The notes: generated from the sequence alone by a model not told the origin. A stretch of DNA of 64,000 bases from an uncultured Eubacterium sp. (GCA_910584595.1 CAJUBQ010000013.1:7275-71274); one strand, 5' to 3'. Positions 24,352 through 33,221 are shown, numbered from the stretch's first letter. Numbers and translations: made by a program.

Positions 24352-27009
24352 CTATTTCAGCATACCTTCTAATGCTGCAGCCGCCTCTTTTAACGCATCG
24401 TCAATACCGGCAGGATTCTTGCCCCCGGCCTGCGCCATATTTGGACGTCCTCCCCCGCCGCCGCCAACTTTACCTGCAGCAGCCCGTATCAGATTGCCTG
24501 CATGTGCACCGGCTGCCATTGCATGTTCTGTCGCCATTGCAACCAGATTTACTTTTCCGGCTGTATCGGATGCAAGCAAAATAACCCCTTCACCTAATTT
24601 GGCTTTCCACTGGTCTCCAAGGTCACGCAGCCCGTTCATATCTACGCCGGACACTTTTGCTGCCAGAAACTTGATTCCTTTGATTTCCTGCACCTGATCC
24701 ATCACATCTCCAAGCGCTTCTTTTGCTGCCTGTGATTTCAATGACTCATTTTCGCTGGCAAGCGCTTTCATTTCCGCCATTAGATGCTCCAGTTTTTCAA
24801 TTAAGTTTGCCGGTGTTGCTTTCACCGTTTTAGCAGCGTTCACTAGCGTCTGCTCAATGTTATCATAATACGCAAACACAGCATGAGACGTTAATGCTTC
24901 TATACGCCGCACTCCTGCCGCAACGCCACTTTCTGAAATAATTTTAAACGCTGTAATTGCGTTTGTATTGCCTACATGCGTTCCGCCGCAAAGTTCTACG
25001 GAAAAGTCTCCCATACGGACAACGCGCACCGTTTCTCCATATTTTTCTCCAAACAAAGCCATTGCACCTGTTTGCTTCGCTTCATCCAGTGTCATAATAT
25101 CTGTCTGAACAGCAAGCGACGCCGCTATTTTTTCATTCACAAGCGCTTCTACACGGCCAATCTCCTCTTGTGTCATCGCTGAAAAATGGGTAAAGTCAAA
25201 CCGCAGCTTGTCCGGCGTCACCTCAGAACCAGCCTGTTCTACATGCGCTCCTAACACATCGCGCAATGCTTTCTGCAAAAGATGTGTTGCACTATGATTT
25301 TTTTCGATCCTTGCTCTGCGCGCACCGTCAACTTCTAACTGCACGTTATCGCCTGTTTTTAACATACCGCCCGTACATATTCCAATATGGCCAACTTTGC
25401 CGCCCAGCAATTTTATCGTATCTTCTACTTTAAATTCTCCGTCTTTCGTCCGAATATAGCCCGTATCGCCAATCTGACCGCCCATAGCTGCATAGAACGG
25501 CGTTTTTTCTACAATAACCGTTCCACGTTCACCATCAGATAATGCTTCGGTAATCTCCGTATCCGTCGTCATAACTGTAATTTCAGAACTGTCTGACAGT
25601 CTGCCGTAACCTGTAAATTCGGTCGTAATACCCGGATCAATCGATTCATAAACCGTTACGTCAGCGCCCATATAATTTGTAGCTTTTCTCGCTTTTCTCG
25701 CTTTTGTACGCTGCTTTTCCATGCAAGAATAAAAACCGTCTTCATCTATCGTGAATCCTTTTTCCTCTAAAATCTCCTCTGTTAAGTCCAAAGGAAATCC
25801 ATACGTATCATACAGCTTAAATGCATCTTCACCGGAAAGCGTTTTGCTTCCTTTTTCTTCCATTGCCTTTTGCATATCCGCTAAGATCGCAAGCCCCTGA
25901 TCGATTGTTTTATTAAATTTTTCTTCTTCCTGCGTCAATACTTTAAATATAAATTCCTTCTTTTCTTCCAGCTCCGGATATCCGTCACAGCTTTCTGTAA
26001 TTACCGTATTGCTGAGCTTTGCAAGAAACGCGCCTGAAATGCCAAGCATACGCCCGTGTCTTGCCGCACGCCGGATTAAACGCCGCAAAACATAGCCGCG
26101 TCCTTCATTCGAAGGCATAATGCCATCGGATACCATAAATGTAGCAGAGCGGATATGATCCGTAATCAGGCGGATCGAAATATCATCAAGATCATCTGTC
26201 TGGTAAACTTTATGGGACAGTTCACACACCTTATCACGAATCGCTTTCATCGTGTCGATGTCAAAAACAGAATCTACCTCCTGCATAACGACCGCAAGAC
26301 GCTCCAGCCCCATTCCTGTATCAATATTTTTCTGTGCCAGCTCTTCATAATGCCCTTTGCCGTCACCATCAAACTGCGTAAAAACATTATTCCAGACTTC
26401 CATAAAGCGGTCACAATCACAGCCTACCTTGCAATCCGCCCGTCCGCATCCGTAAGCTTCGCCGCGGTCATAATAGATCTCGGAACAAGGCCCGCATGGA
26501 CCAGCGCCATGCTCCCAGAAATTATCGCATTTTCCATCCTCATCCCGATAAAATCTTGTAATCTTCTCCGGTGCAACGCCAATCTCATTTTTCCAGATTT
26601 CAAATGCTTCCTCATCTTCTCCGTAAATAGACGGATAGAGCCTGTCTTCCTCAAGTCCCAGCGTTTTTGTCAAAAATTCCCACGACCAGGCGATCGCTTC
26701 ATGCTTAAAATAATCGCCAAACGAGAAATTACCGAGCATTTCAAAAAAAGTCAGATGTCTTGCTGTCTTGCCAACATTTTCAATATCCCCTGTACGGATA
26801 CACTTTTGACAAGTCGTCACACGCTTTTTCGGCGGTATTTCCTGTCCGGTAAAATACGGTTTCAGCGGAGCCATTCCGGCATTGATTAACAATAAGCTGT
26901 TATCATTATGGGGCACTAAAGAAAAACTTTTCATTGCCAGATGCTCTTTACTTTCAAAAAACTCTAAAAACATTCTGCGTAATTCATTTACGCCGTAACT
27001 CTTTTTCAC
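24352..27009 (-). CDS. alaS: Alanyl-tRNA synthetase
   Basis: 885 residues with a GTG start at 27009 (GGAGG 9 bases before). Class II catalytic core at 1-450 (RRMFLEFFESKEH, then CQKCIRTGDIENVGKTARHLTFFEMLGNFSFG with the R-T-x-F-F motif), editing domain with the NHSATHLL and CGGTH zinc-type motifs, and a C-terminal DHHA1 domain ending in the GGGGGGRPNMAQAGG loop. It charges tRNA-Ala and clears mischarged serine. The small gene at 27031 stands directly upstream and is probably co-transcribed. No T-box leader was recognised. Confidence 0.97.
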   Translation of the reverse strand: MKKSYGVNELRRMFLEFFESKEHLAMKSFSLVPHNDNSLLLINAGMAPLKPYFTGQEIPPKKRVTTCQKCIRTGDIENVGKTARHLTFFEMLGNFSFGDYFKHEAIAWSWEFLTKTLGLEEDRLYPSIYGEDEEAFEIWKNEIGVAPEKITRFYRDEDGKCDNFWEHGAGPCGPCSEIYYDRGEAYGCGRADCKVGCDCDRFMEVWNNVFTQFDGDGKGHYEELAQKNIDTGMGLERLAVVMQEVDSVFDIDTMKAIRDKVCELSHKVYQTDDLDDISIRLITDHIRSATFMVSDGIMPSNEGRGYVLRRLIRRAARHGRMLGISGAFLAKLSNTVITESCDGYPELEEKKEFIFKVLTQEEEKFNKTIDQGLAILADMQKAMEEKGSKTLSGEDAFKLYDTYGFPLDLTEEILEEKGFTIDEDGFYSCMEKQRTKARKARKATNYMGADVTVYESIDPGITTEFTGYGRLSDSSEITVMTTDTEITEALSDGERGTVIVEKTPFYAAMGGQIGDTGYIRTKDGEFKVEDTIKLLGGKVGHIGICTGGMLKTGDNVQLEVDGARRARIEKNHSATHLLQKALRDVLGAHVEQAGSEVTPDKLRFDFTHFSAMTQEEIGRVEALVNEKIAASLAVQTDIMTLDEAKQTGAMALFGEKYGETVRVVRMGDFSVELCGGTHVGNTNAITAFKIISESGVAAGVRRIEALTSHAVFAYYDNIEQTLVNAAKTVKATPANLIEKLEHLMAEMKALASENESLKSQAAKEALGDVMDQVQEIKGIKFLAAKVSGVDMNGLRDLGDQWKAKLGEGVILLASDTAGKVNLVAMATEHAMAAGAHAGNLIRAAAGKVGGGGGGRPNMAQAGGKNPAGIDDALKEAAAALEGMLK

Positions 27010-27030
27010 ACTGTTTGTCCTCCAAATGCT

Positions 27031-27189
27031 TTATCTGCGGCCGGTATTATGGATCCGCACCGTTGACGTATTTTTTGCGTCTTTGTTTTCACGAAGCGCT
27101 TTACCTGCTTTTACACCGAGCAGCGCAATCACTGCATAAATAATGGCTTTTAGCACATATTCCATAAAACTTCCTAAAAATGCTGCCAT
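27031..27189 (-). CDS. 52-residue small membrane protein upstream of alaS
   Basis: ATG at 27189 with a full GGAGGAG ribosome site 6 bases before, stop at 27031. The product has one membrane helix (about 10-27, EYVLKAIIYAVIALLGVKAG) and a basic tail KALRENKDAKNTSTVRIHNTGRR. It ends 21 bases before the alaS start, so both are likely one transcript. The gene is short but ribosome site, composition and placement support it. No family recognised. Confidence 0.65.
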   Translation of the reverse strand: MAAFLGSFMEYVLKAIIYAVIALLGVKAGKALRENKDAKNTSTVRIHNTGRR

Positions 27190-27278
27190 AAGAAACTCCT
27201 CCTGTTCTTTGTTCTGTTTTTATTTTGACACCTTCCTCTATTTTTATAACAATGTGGGCAGGCTGCCCTGTTACGTAT

Positions 27279-27326
27279 TTTTTATGATCTTTCCCGGCAG
27301 CTGTCAAAGAATTGGCTGACAGCTGC
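27279..27326 (-). promoter_or_regulatory. Possible alaS operon promoter with overlapping hairpin
   Basis: On the minus strand TTGACA (27307-27302), 17 bases, TAAAAA (27284-27279). The -35 box lies in a perfect 10-bp inverted repeat, GCAGCTGTCA/TGACAGCTGC (27297-27306 with 27317-27326), which could be an operator. Confidence 0.4.
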
Positions 27327-27422
27327 TTAGATCATGAACCGGAAGCGATGCATATGTGAATTATTATAATCTTCTTTGCAGGTTATTTCAACTCATTTTC
27401 TTTTTCTGTTGCAATTTATCCG

Positions 27423-27579
27423 ATTTACCGTTACTATTCACGGCCTGGGGCCGCTCATAGTAACGATTCGGGGCGATATTGAGAGTTTGCTTCGCAAAAT
27501 CGCCCCTCACTCCTCAATCATGTTCTCACGGAACGCGCAGCCAGTGCGCGTTCCTGACCCGAAAATAGTAATGATTTAC
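27423..27579. repeat. Multi-hairpin structured element
   Basis: Bounded by the direct repeat GATTTACC (27423-27430 and 27572-27579). It contains three strong hairpins: CGTTACTAT/ATAGTAACG with inner GGCC/GGCC (27429-27465); GGGGCGAT/ATCGCCCC with inner TTTGC/GCAAA (27470-27506); GAACGCGCA/TGCGCGTTC (27531-27553). No gene in this 480-base gap. Looks like an interspersed structured repeat or small RNA; identity unknown. Confidence 0.6.
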
Positions 27580-27668
27580 CATAAATAAAAAAACGTCAGG
27601 CTCCCATACCCGAACGATATTGTTATAGCTGCATATATTAATAGAGAAAACAGGACTCAGGTATTTTC

Positions 27669-28259
27669 ATGGATTATATTGACAACTTTTCTTCCTCCAG
27701 AAGACCGGATCGAAATGTGATTCGCGTATTTTCTGCGCTCATCGAGGATATTGCCAGAGACCGCGGCGCCGTTTTTGTAACCATTTCCTATACAAACTGT
27801 GCCGGATGCAGCACGCCGTCAGACACTGTTCGGCTTGTGGTAAATCAAAGCACCGATATCTATGATGAGCAGGGCCGCAATATCCGCCCAAACGAACTGG
27901 AACGTGGCATGACCATCGATGCCAGTTTTTCTTCCGCTATGACAAGAAGCATTCCACCGCAGGCGCAGGCATTTTTTATACGCATAACCGAACGTCCGGT
28001 TCAGTCGGTGACTACTACCGGCCGAATTGCAGAAGTTAATGCCAGAAATAATTTTATCATTGTGCTGACCAGCCAGAACCCGTCTTCTGCGATACGGTTT
28101 CATATTCTCCCGGATACCGTGATATTGGATCTCTTTGGAAGACGAACTCGTCTTTCTGCATTACGTCCGGGATTTCGCGTACGGGTAGAACATGCATCCT
28201 TTATGACGGCAGGCATTCCACCTCAGACAACTGCTTTTACCGTTCAGGTTATCAGATAA
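27669..28259 (+). CDS. Protein with two copies of an unknown beta domain
   Basis: 196 residues, no signal peptide. After 25 residues come two similar units of about 80 residues: the first has DIYDEQGRNIRPNELERGM then MTRSIPPQAQAFFIRI, the second DLFGRRTRLSALRPGF then MTAGIPPQTTAFTVQV. The matched spacing of D-x-x-GR, L-x-x-G and IPPQ-x-x-AF marks an internal duplication of a small beta-rich (OB- or SH3-like) domain. Three Cys near 43-50 (TNCAGC) might bind metal or form a bond. The ribosome site is weak. No function recognised. Confidence 0.7.
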   Translation: MDYIDNFSSSRRPDRNVIRVFSALIEDIARDRGAVFVTISYTNCAGCSTPSDTVRLVVNQSTDIYDEQGRNIRPNELERGMTIDASFSSAMTRSIPPQAQAFFIRITERPVQSVTTTGRIAEVNARNNFIIVLTSQNPSSAIRFHILPDTVILDLFGRRTRLSALRPGFRVRVEHASFMTAGIPPQTTAFTVQVIR

Positions 28260-28289
28260 CTCCTGTAAAAGAACAGCATTTTTATTAAG

Positions 28290-28737
28290 TTAAAATTTAT
28301 TATTTTTAACAAACACTGTTAAAAAGTGGAAGATAACATTATAACTTTGGGACTTTGCATTTACTGCAAAGTCCAGGTAAAACAAAAACCATTCCTCCAT
28401 CATTACATTAGAGAAAAAGAAATGCTTTCTGCATTCGGAAATAACATCCAGCTCCATATTTGGATGCCAAAATATCGATAGTTCTCTCGGTTTTTATAAA
28501 TGAAACGCAGTGCATCCTGAACATCATTCGCATAGTTTTCTACAGATACGTGATTCATATGGACAAAAGAAAGATCAATACTTTCCCGAAATTTAACAAT
28601 TGCTTCTGCAACCAGTTTTTACGCAGATCATATTTATCTGCATAATATTTATAAAATGTGGTTTTATTAACCATTGTAATACCTGTAATATCATGAATCG
28701 TTATTTTCGTAAATGGAGTTGCTTCTATTGTTTTCTA
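28290..28737 (-). pseudogene. TetR-family regulator remnant
   Basis: The upstream part reads TPFTKITIHDITGITMVNK then TTFYKYYADKYDL, an unmistakable TetR helix-turn-helix, but the N-terminal helix is missing and a stop precedes it. Near 28615 the frame shifts to EAIVKFRESIDLSFVHMNHV, then NYRYFGIQIWSWMLFPNAES, and near 28410 shifts again to MMEEWFLFYLDF. At least two frameshifts plus a truncated 5' end show it is dead. Upstream lies the short repeat at 28771. Confidence 0.7.
28303..28325. terminator. Stem-loop behind the duplicated-domain gene
   Basis: TTTTTAACA (28303-28311) and TGTTAAAAA (28317-28325), perfect 9-bp inverted repeat, 5-base loop, weak terminator or operator. Confidence 0.4.
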
Positions 28738-28770
28738 CGATGACACAGCCGACATCGGCCTCCAAAACAA

Positions 28771-28793
28771 ATCATTTTTCAAACACGCTCTAG
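28771..28793 (-). repeat. Short GAGCGTGTTTGAAAAAT repeat
   Basis: In reverse orientation this matches the first 22 bases of element copy B (8791-8812) with one difference. It abuts the truncated TetR remnant. Confidence 0.6.
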
Positions 28794-28799
28794 AGAAAT

Positions 28800-29079
28800 G
28801 GACGTTCCCAAGGAGAATTTTGCCGAGAACTGTGCTTAAAATGCGGTTATTTAATTGATTTAACTCATACATGCCCGTAATGAAATGCTGCAGGCAAGCA
28901 TTGATTCGCTGGAAAAAGGTGATAATACAAGTCTGGAAGCTGTTTTTCAGAAGTGCATCATCCCCCTGCATAGCTGAGTCCGGTAAAATAATTACGAAAA
29001 ATAAAGCCGTCCATATGCAGGCAGCTTTGTTTTTCTGTCTAAATGTTTGTTTAACGAAATCTGATTCGTTAAGGCGCAT
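28800..29079. other. Decayed sequence without intact gene
   Basis: Short open stretches on both strands but no ribosome site or recognisable domain. One plus-strand reading gives EMLQASIDSLEKGDNTSLEAVF before a stop, perhaps a gene remnant; I cannot name it. Confidence 0.4.
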
Positions 29080-29343
29080 CTACCGCTTCTTTAATGCGAT
29101 CTTTATTACATGCGTCCTGTTATATCTCTGCATAATAACAAATACAAGATCAAATATACAGCCGCCTATAGATGTCAGCAGAAATACATAAAATGATCCG
29201 AACCATCTGACAGCAATAAGCGGCACAAAACTGAGCAGCATGTTTGTTTCATGCACTAATTCAGACTGGCACATTGCCTGTGCTATCTCATCCCATGTCC
29301 CCAATCCCCTGCGTTTTATTGTATCTGTCTGTGTTTGCAGCAT
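29080..29343 (-). pseudogene. C-terminal fragment of a CrtO-like acyltransferase
   Basis: 87 residues: QAMCQSELVHETNMLLSF, two hydrophobic segments, then FVIMQRYNRTHVIKI. The C/S-x-x-E-x-x-H element and the QRYNR ending match the second half of glycosyl-4,4'-diaponeurosporenoate acyltransferase-like membrane proteins, which are about 160 residues long. The N-terminal half is missing and no ribosome site is seen, so it is most likely a fragment. Identification rests on pattern memory only. Confidence 0.5.
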
Positions 29344-29379
29344 ATATTTACGCTGTGACTTTTATAAGAGTCCTGCTTT

Positions 29380-30207
29380 CTATGGCTGTATAGTATAAAA
29401 TGCTTTCTCCGCAGACCTGGCCAGTTTCCGGTACTGCTTCACTGCATCTTCCGACACGCCTTCCAGCGGTATTGACTTTGGGATGGAAACCACATAGTTC
29501 ATGCCATTCCATCTGCCTGCCAGCTTCCAAGCCGGCATCTCCTGATAGGAGTCGTCTTCAAACCGCATGACGGAAAACAGCCAGCCTTTTTTGTCTTCCT
29601 CATAGCATTTCTTAGCGTAAAATGCTACACAGGAATCATCTTCTTCTGTAATATAGCTGCCTTCCCATCCAGCCGGCAGCTTCAGCCAGAAATCGGAAGT
29701 CTCATATATGGATTTTCCTTCTCTTTCTTTTTTAACCGGCTGGATGGAAGCTGCTGCTCCACGTGACCCGGCGACAATCCTGGCATACTGCTTCTGCGCC
29801 GCTTTTGAAGCGCCCATAACCTGCACGTCTGTCGGAAACAGTGCAACATAACTGTACCCGTTCCATCTGCCTGCCAGCTCATAATCCGGCATATCCATGT
29901 AAGAATCGTCTTCAAACCGCATAATGGAAAACAGCCAGCCTTCCTTTGTTTCCTTATAGCACTTTTTGGAATAAAACGCCACATAAGATCCGTGTTTCTT
30001 ATCTCTGCTGGCTTTTTTCACATACTGGTTCTTCCAGTCTGCCGGGAACTTCAAAGTAAAATCCGAAGCTGCCTTTACTGTAATTTTCTTATCTGACGCC
30101 GCTGCTTCTGTACTTTTCATCGGAATACAGCCATTTCCTGCCGCAAGAGCCAAGGCTGCCGCTGCTGCCAACAGAACAGTCACAATCTTCTGTAATAATT
30201 TTTTCAT
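29380..30207 (-). CDS. Secreted protein with duplicated domain
   Basis: 275 residues with an N-terminal signal segment (KKLLQKIVTVLLAAAAALALAAG). Two homologous units of about 105 residues follow: FTLKFPADWKNQYV, SYVAFYSKKCYKE, GWLFSIMRFEDDSY, ELAGRWNGYSYVALFP in the first and FWLKLPAGWEGSYI, SCVAFYAKKCYEE, GWLFSVMRFEDDSY, KLAGRWNGMNYVVSIP in the second. The unit is conserved across the duplication, so it is under selection. GGAGACG ribosome site. Probably exported to the surface; function unknown. Confidence 0.75.
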   Translation of the reverse strand: MKKLLQKIVTVLLAAAAALALAAGNGCIPMKSTEAAASDKKITVKAASDFTLKFPADWKNQYVKKASRDKKHGSYVAFYSKKCYKETKEGWLFSIMRFEDDSYMDMPDYELAGRWNGYSYVALFPTDVQVMGASKAAQKQYARIVAGSRGAAASIQPVKKEREGKSIYETSDFWLKLPAGWEGSYITEEDDSCVAFYAKKCYEEDKKGWLFSVMRFEDDSYQEMPAWKLAGRWNGMNYVVSIPKSIPLEGVSEDAVKQYRKLARSAEKAFYTIQP

Positions 30208-30246
30208 TATGTACGTCTCCTCTCTGAATTAAAATTTTGAGAAATA

Positions 30247-30543
30247 TTAATCCCTTTTATTGCGTCTGTTTTTAACTACAGGCGTTATAATCCATGCCGC
30301 ACCATAGCCAGAGACTGCGCTGCATCCACCTGTAAACCAAAGAACCGCTTCTATTACTCCAAGCCCGCTGAAAATATCCCCATGCTGTGTCATAAGTGCA
30401 ATGGCTCCGGAAACAAATAAAGCTGCTGGAAGAATCAGCGTTCCATGCCGCAGTATCCTGTTTTTTATCTTACAACATAGTATGCACTGCACGATAAAAG
30501 AAGCCGCTGCCGGGGCAGCCAAAAACAATAGTAAATACTTCAT
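30247..30543 (-). CDS. Small membrane protein
   Basis: 98 residues with three membrane segments (about 2-20, 34-52, 62-90) and a basic C-terminus VVKNRRNKRD. AAAGGAT ribosome site. Located 39 bases upstream of the duplicated-domain secreted protein, likely in one operon with it. No family recognised. Confidence 0.6.
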   Translation of the reverse strand: MKYLLLFLAAPAAASFIVQCILCCKIKNRILRHGTLILPAALFVSGAIALMTQHGDIFSGLGVIEAVLWFTGGCSAVSGYGAAWIITPVVKNRRNKRD

Positions 30544-30670
30544 TTTTATAATCCTTTAGCACTTTACAAATTTTCTGTTAAGGCCACAAAGCCTGAATGC
30601 CGCTGTATTTTTACGTCGCCTTTTTGTCATCTGTTCCCACTGCTTATTTTTAGTTTATCATAATCTATGG

Positions 30671-30696
30671 TTATTGAAAATGTCTTTTTTCAATAA
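30671..30696. promoter_or_regulatory. Perfect 10-bp inverted repeat upstream of the 98-residue gene
   Basis: TTATTGAAAA (30671-30680) and TTTTCAATAA (30687-30696), 6-base spacer. It overlaps a possible minus-strand -35 region (TTTTCA, 17 bases, TAAACT) and may be an operator. The surrounding 30544-30871 stretch has no gene. Confidence 0.4.
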
Positions 30697-30871
30697 TCAG
30701 CACTGACGATTAAATTATGGGGTTGTCAGTTTTAATTACATATATCTTTCGACATTTTGCAGCTTCTGATGATGGTATTTTCAAACAAAAAAACTCCCCC
30801 TGCTGTAGTTTTGAAAAACACTTTTCATTTATTGTGCATATCCAGGCATCACCCTTTTCCAGTGCATTCCG

Positions 30872-31261
30872 TTACTGGAACCTTATCTGGAGCCGTTTTC
30901 CTGTTTTATGCCTGTATTCAGATAACTCTACGTTCTGGAATGATTCAAATATCCGGCTGTGCTTTTCTGACAGGGACAGCGCCGCTTTCTTCCAGAGTTT
31001 TTCCCACGCCTCCATTGCCTGGGATATCATATGCCCGATCTGTATCAGGCAATAATGGCTTTTCAATGCCTGGTAATTCCTGCTGTATAAATGTTCCAGA
31101 AAATAACCGTGTCTTTTCTGCGCGTTAAAGCCTTCATTTTCTATTTTCCACCGCCGCCTGCCGGCTTCCGCCAGAGCAGACACATTTTTCTGGTTAACGG
31201 GAAGGTCTGTCAGGAACAGGAATTCAGTTTTTACGTTTTCTGTCTCCCCCCTCGTTTGCAT
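30872..31261 (-). pseudogene. C-terminal fragment of a DDE-type transposase
   Basis: 129 residues with FLTDLPVNQKNVSALAEAGRRRWKIENEGFNAQKRHGY and HLYSRNYQALKSHYCLIQIGHMISQAMEA, matching the region around the last catalytic Glu (RRRWKIENEGF) of IS4-like DDE transposases. The N-terminal two thirds, including both Asp residues, are absent. Its 5' edge is fused to a KTR-type fragment at about 31255. No terminal inverted repeats seen. Dead insertion remnant. Confidence 0.65.
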
Positions 31262-31347
31262 TTCGGGCAGCAGAGGGGAAAATTTTTCAACTCTGTATCT
31301 GCCAGTGGCTGCAATCTCGTTTTATTTCCGCAGATAGGACAGAGCAT
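31231..31347 (-). pseudogene. Cysteine-rich KTR protein remnant
   Basis: 38 residues: MLCPICGNKTRLQPLADTEL then FPLCCPKCK, the full pattern of Cys-rich KTR small proteins (two CPxC knuckles around KTR and D-T-x-L-x-x-FPL), abundant on mobile elements of Lachnospiraceae. After the second knuckle the sequence runs into the transposase fragment, so the C-terminus is lost. Confidence 0.65.
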
Positions 31348-31375
31348 CCATTTTGTTTGTATCCATTTCCCCCTG

Positions 31376-32524
31376 TTACTCAATCATAATTTCCTTGATA
31401 GAAATCTTCTTGATTTTTTCGGAATATACATACATCAGAATTTCATAAATCGCAATAAAAACAACAAGTGAAATAACCATAACAGGAAAGTCAAATTCAT
31501 ATGCAGGTATACCCTCAAAATCCTTGAATATTATATCAACCGTAAGCCTTAACAACCCGTACTGATATACTGTTCCGATTGCAAAACCAATATATGACAT
31601 TGGCCTGTAACCGCCCAGAATTGCCCTGCAACATTCTTTTTGCGTATAGCCGAATACCCTCATCATGGCAATAGTTTTTGTGTTTCCATTTATTACTGTA
31701 GTTATAGCGAGAAACAGAGTTGTAAACGCTAATACAAGTCCGATGACTAACATCATCACACCCATCATTTCACTTGATAAATCTTTCATACTAAACGACA
31801 TTTGTGTCATAGCTGAAAAGCAAAACGAAGCAAAAATAATGAAAAATACAAGTGTCTTTTTAGTTTTCAGGGTACTCCTTTTCAAATCCTCTACAAATGA
31901 TAACTCTCTGTCTTTTTCGATTCTGTGTTTTGGAGTTTTAGAAGCAGTTTGAAGATCATCTTTCAAAAGCAGCAACACGGCCTTTTTTAGTTTGTAGCAT
32001 GCATAATAAACAGAAAGCACCGAAAAGCATACTGTCGGCAAAATCACGAAATAAAGCAAAATGCTCGGATGAAAATTTATGGTTATCTCAGGAAGCATTT
32101 TATCTTTATTTTGCAGGGTGTAAAACCATGGCATTAAAAGAAATGCTCCTGCATATCCGATTGCGGTTCCAATAAAAGTACTAATTCCGAATACCCAAAA
32201 GTCTTTTGCGATTTTAAGATTTGAATATCCCAACGCCTTTAATATCCCAAGTTCTTTCTTATGTGTGTCGATATAATGCTTAATATAAAAGAACAACATA
32301 ACAACCGCAGTTAAAAGCAGGCAGCCGCCGCTTACAAGGCAAACGACTTTTGCGGTAGAAACCTGAGCATTATAAAAAAACATTGACATTTCGGATGATA
32401 TTTCACCCTCAATTAACCGAATATCAAAATAAAAGTTCAAAAACATGGTACAAACAAGTACAGCACAACAGGCAATAATGGAAATGCCGATGAGTTTTGA
32501 AGCGTTCTTTATTCCAACGACCAT
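31376..32524 (-). CDS. FtsX-like ABC permease
   Basis: 382 residues from the ATG at 32524, four bases behind the ATPase stop. It has two FtsX-type modules (about 50-190 and 220-380), each with a HKKELGILKALGYS- or TKTIAMMRVFGYT-type cytoplasmic loop, and about eight membrane segments, with only a short extracellular part. This is half the length of BceB/MacB-type exporters and corresponds to compact two-module permeases linked to TetR regulators. It should pair with the ATPase to expel or sense an envelope-active compound. Confidence 0.85.
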   Translation of the reverse strand: MVVGIKNASKLIGISIIACCAVLVCTMFLNFYFDIRLIEGEISSEMSMFFYNAQVSTAKVVCLVSGGCLLLTAVVMLFFYIKHYIDTHKKELGILKALGYSNLKIAKDFWVFGISTFIGTAIGYAGAFLLMPWFYTLQNKDKMLPEITINFHPSILLYFVILPTVCFSVLSVYYACYKLKKAVLLLLKDDLQTASKTPKHRIEKDRELSFVEDLKRSTLKTKKTLVFFIIFASFCFSAMTQMSFSMKDLSSEMMGVMMLVIGLVLAFTTLFLAITTVINGNTKTIAMMRVFGYTQKECCRAILGGYRPMSYIGFAIGTVYQYGLLRLTVDIIFKDFEGIPAYEFDFPVMVISLVVFIAIYEILMYVYSEKIKKISIKEIMIE

Positions 32525-32528
32525 ACTA

Positions 32529-33221
32529 TCACCACCCAATCTCATAAGCGGTCTTTTGCGTTTCATTTATGTAAACTTCAGATATTTTTCCGCTGTTCAT
32601 TTTGATAACCGTGTGCGCCATTTCCGCAATATTCAGATTGTGCGTTACCATTACGATTGTAAAGCCAATTTCCTTTTGAAGTTTGCAGATATAATCAAGC
32701 ACCTGCCGTCCGGTTTGTTCATCTAATGCACCCGTCGGCTCGTCCAGAAATAAAACTCTCGGTCTTTTTGCCAAAGCTCTTGCAACAGATACTCTTTGCT
32801 GTTCGCCACCCGAAAGTTCGCTTGGATATTTATGTAGTTTTTCTCCGAGCCCTACCGCATTGATAACGGTTTTGTAATCTTTGTTATCTGCTAAGTCAGC
32901 ACCCATTTTCACATTTTTATCCACGCTCATATTGGGCAACAGATAATACTGCTGAAAAATAAAACCAACATTTTCTTTACGGAATGAAGTTAGTTCATTA
33001 TCGGAAAGCGCCGTAATATCCTTTCCGTCATAAAGCACTTTTCCGCTGTCGGGATGTTCAAGGCCCGAAATTACATTCAAAAAAGTTGACTTGCCCGAAC
33101 CCGACGCACCGAGAATAACCACAAAATCATGATCCTCAATATCAAGACAGATGCCCTTTAATACTTGAAATCTGCTTTCGCCGTTTCCGTATGATTTTAT
33201 TACATCTCTCGCTTTAATCAT
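32529..33221 (-). CDS. ABC ATPase of the LolD/MacB type
   Basis: 230 residues: Walker A GASGSGKST, Q-loop VGFIFQQYYLLP, signature LSGGEQQRVSVARAL, Walker B VLFLDEPTGALD, His in VTHNLNIA. Intact. Overlaps the tetR stop by eight bases and is followed by the FtsX permease, forming a three-gene operon of a typical antimicrobial-response exporter. Confidence 0.92.
   Translation of the reverse strand: MIKARDVIKSYGNGESRFQVLKGICLDIEDHDFVVILGASGSGKSTFLNVISGLEHPDSGKVLYDGKDITALSDNELTSFRKENVGFIFQQYYLLPNMSVDKNVKMGADLADNKDYKTVINAVGLGEKLHKYPSELSGGEQQRVSVARALAKRPRVLFLDEPTGALDEQTGRQVLDYICKLQKEIGFTIVMVTHNLNIAEMAHTVIKMNSGKISEVYINETQKTAYEIGW

Noticed and set aside
27190..27668. T-box riboswitch for alaS
   Set aside because: The leader was checked for the conserved T-box sequence and its anti-terminator; neither was found. 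The strong hairpins at 27423-27579 lie too far upstream of the predicted promoter.
28735..29079. 114-residue minus-strand frame
   Set aside because: Runs through the short GAGCGTGTTTGA repeat and decayed DNA; no support beyond being open.
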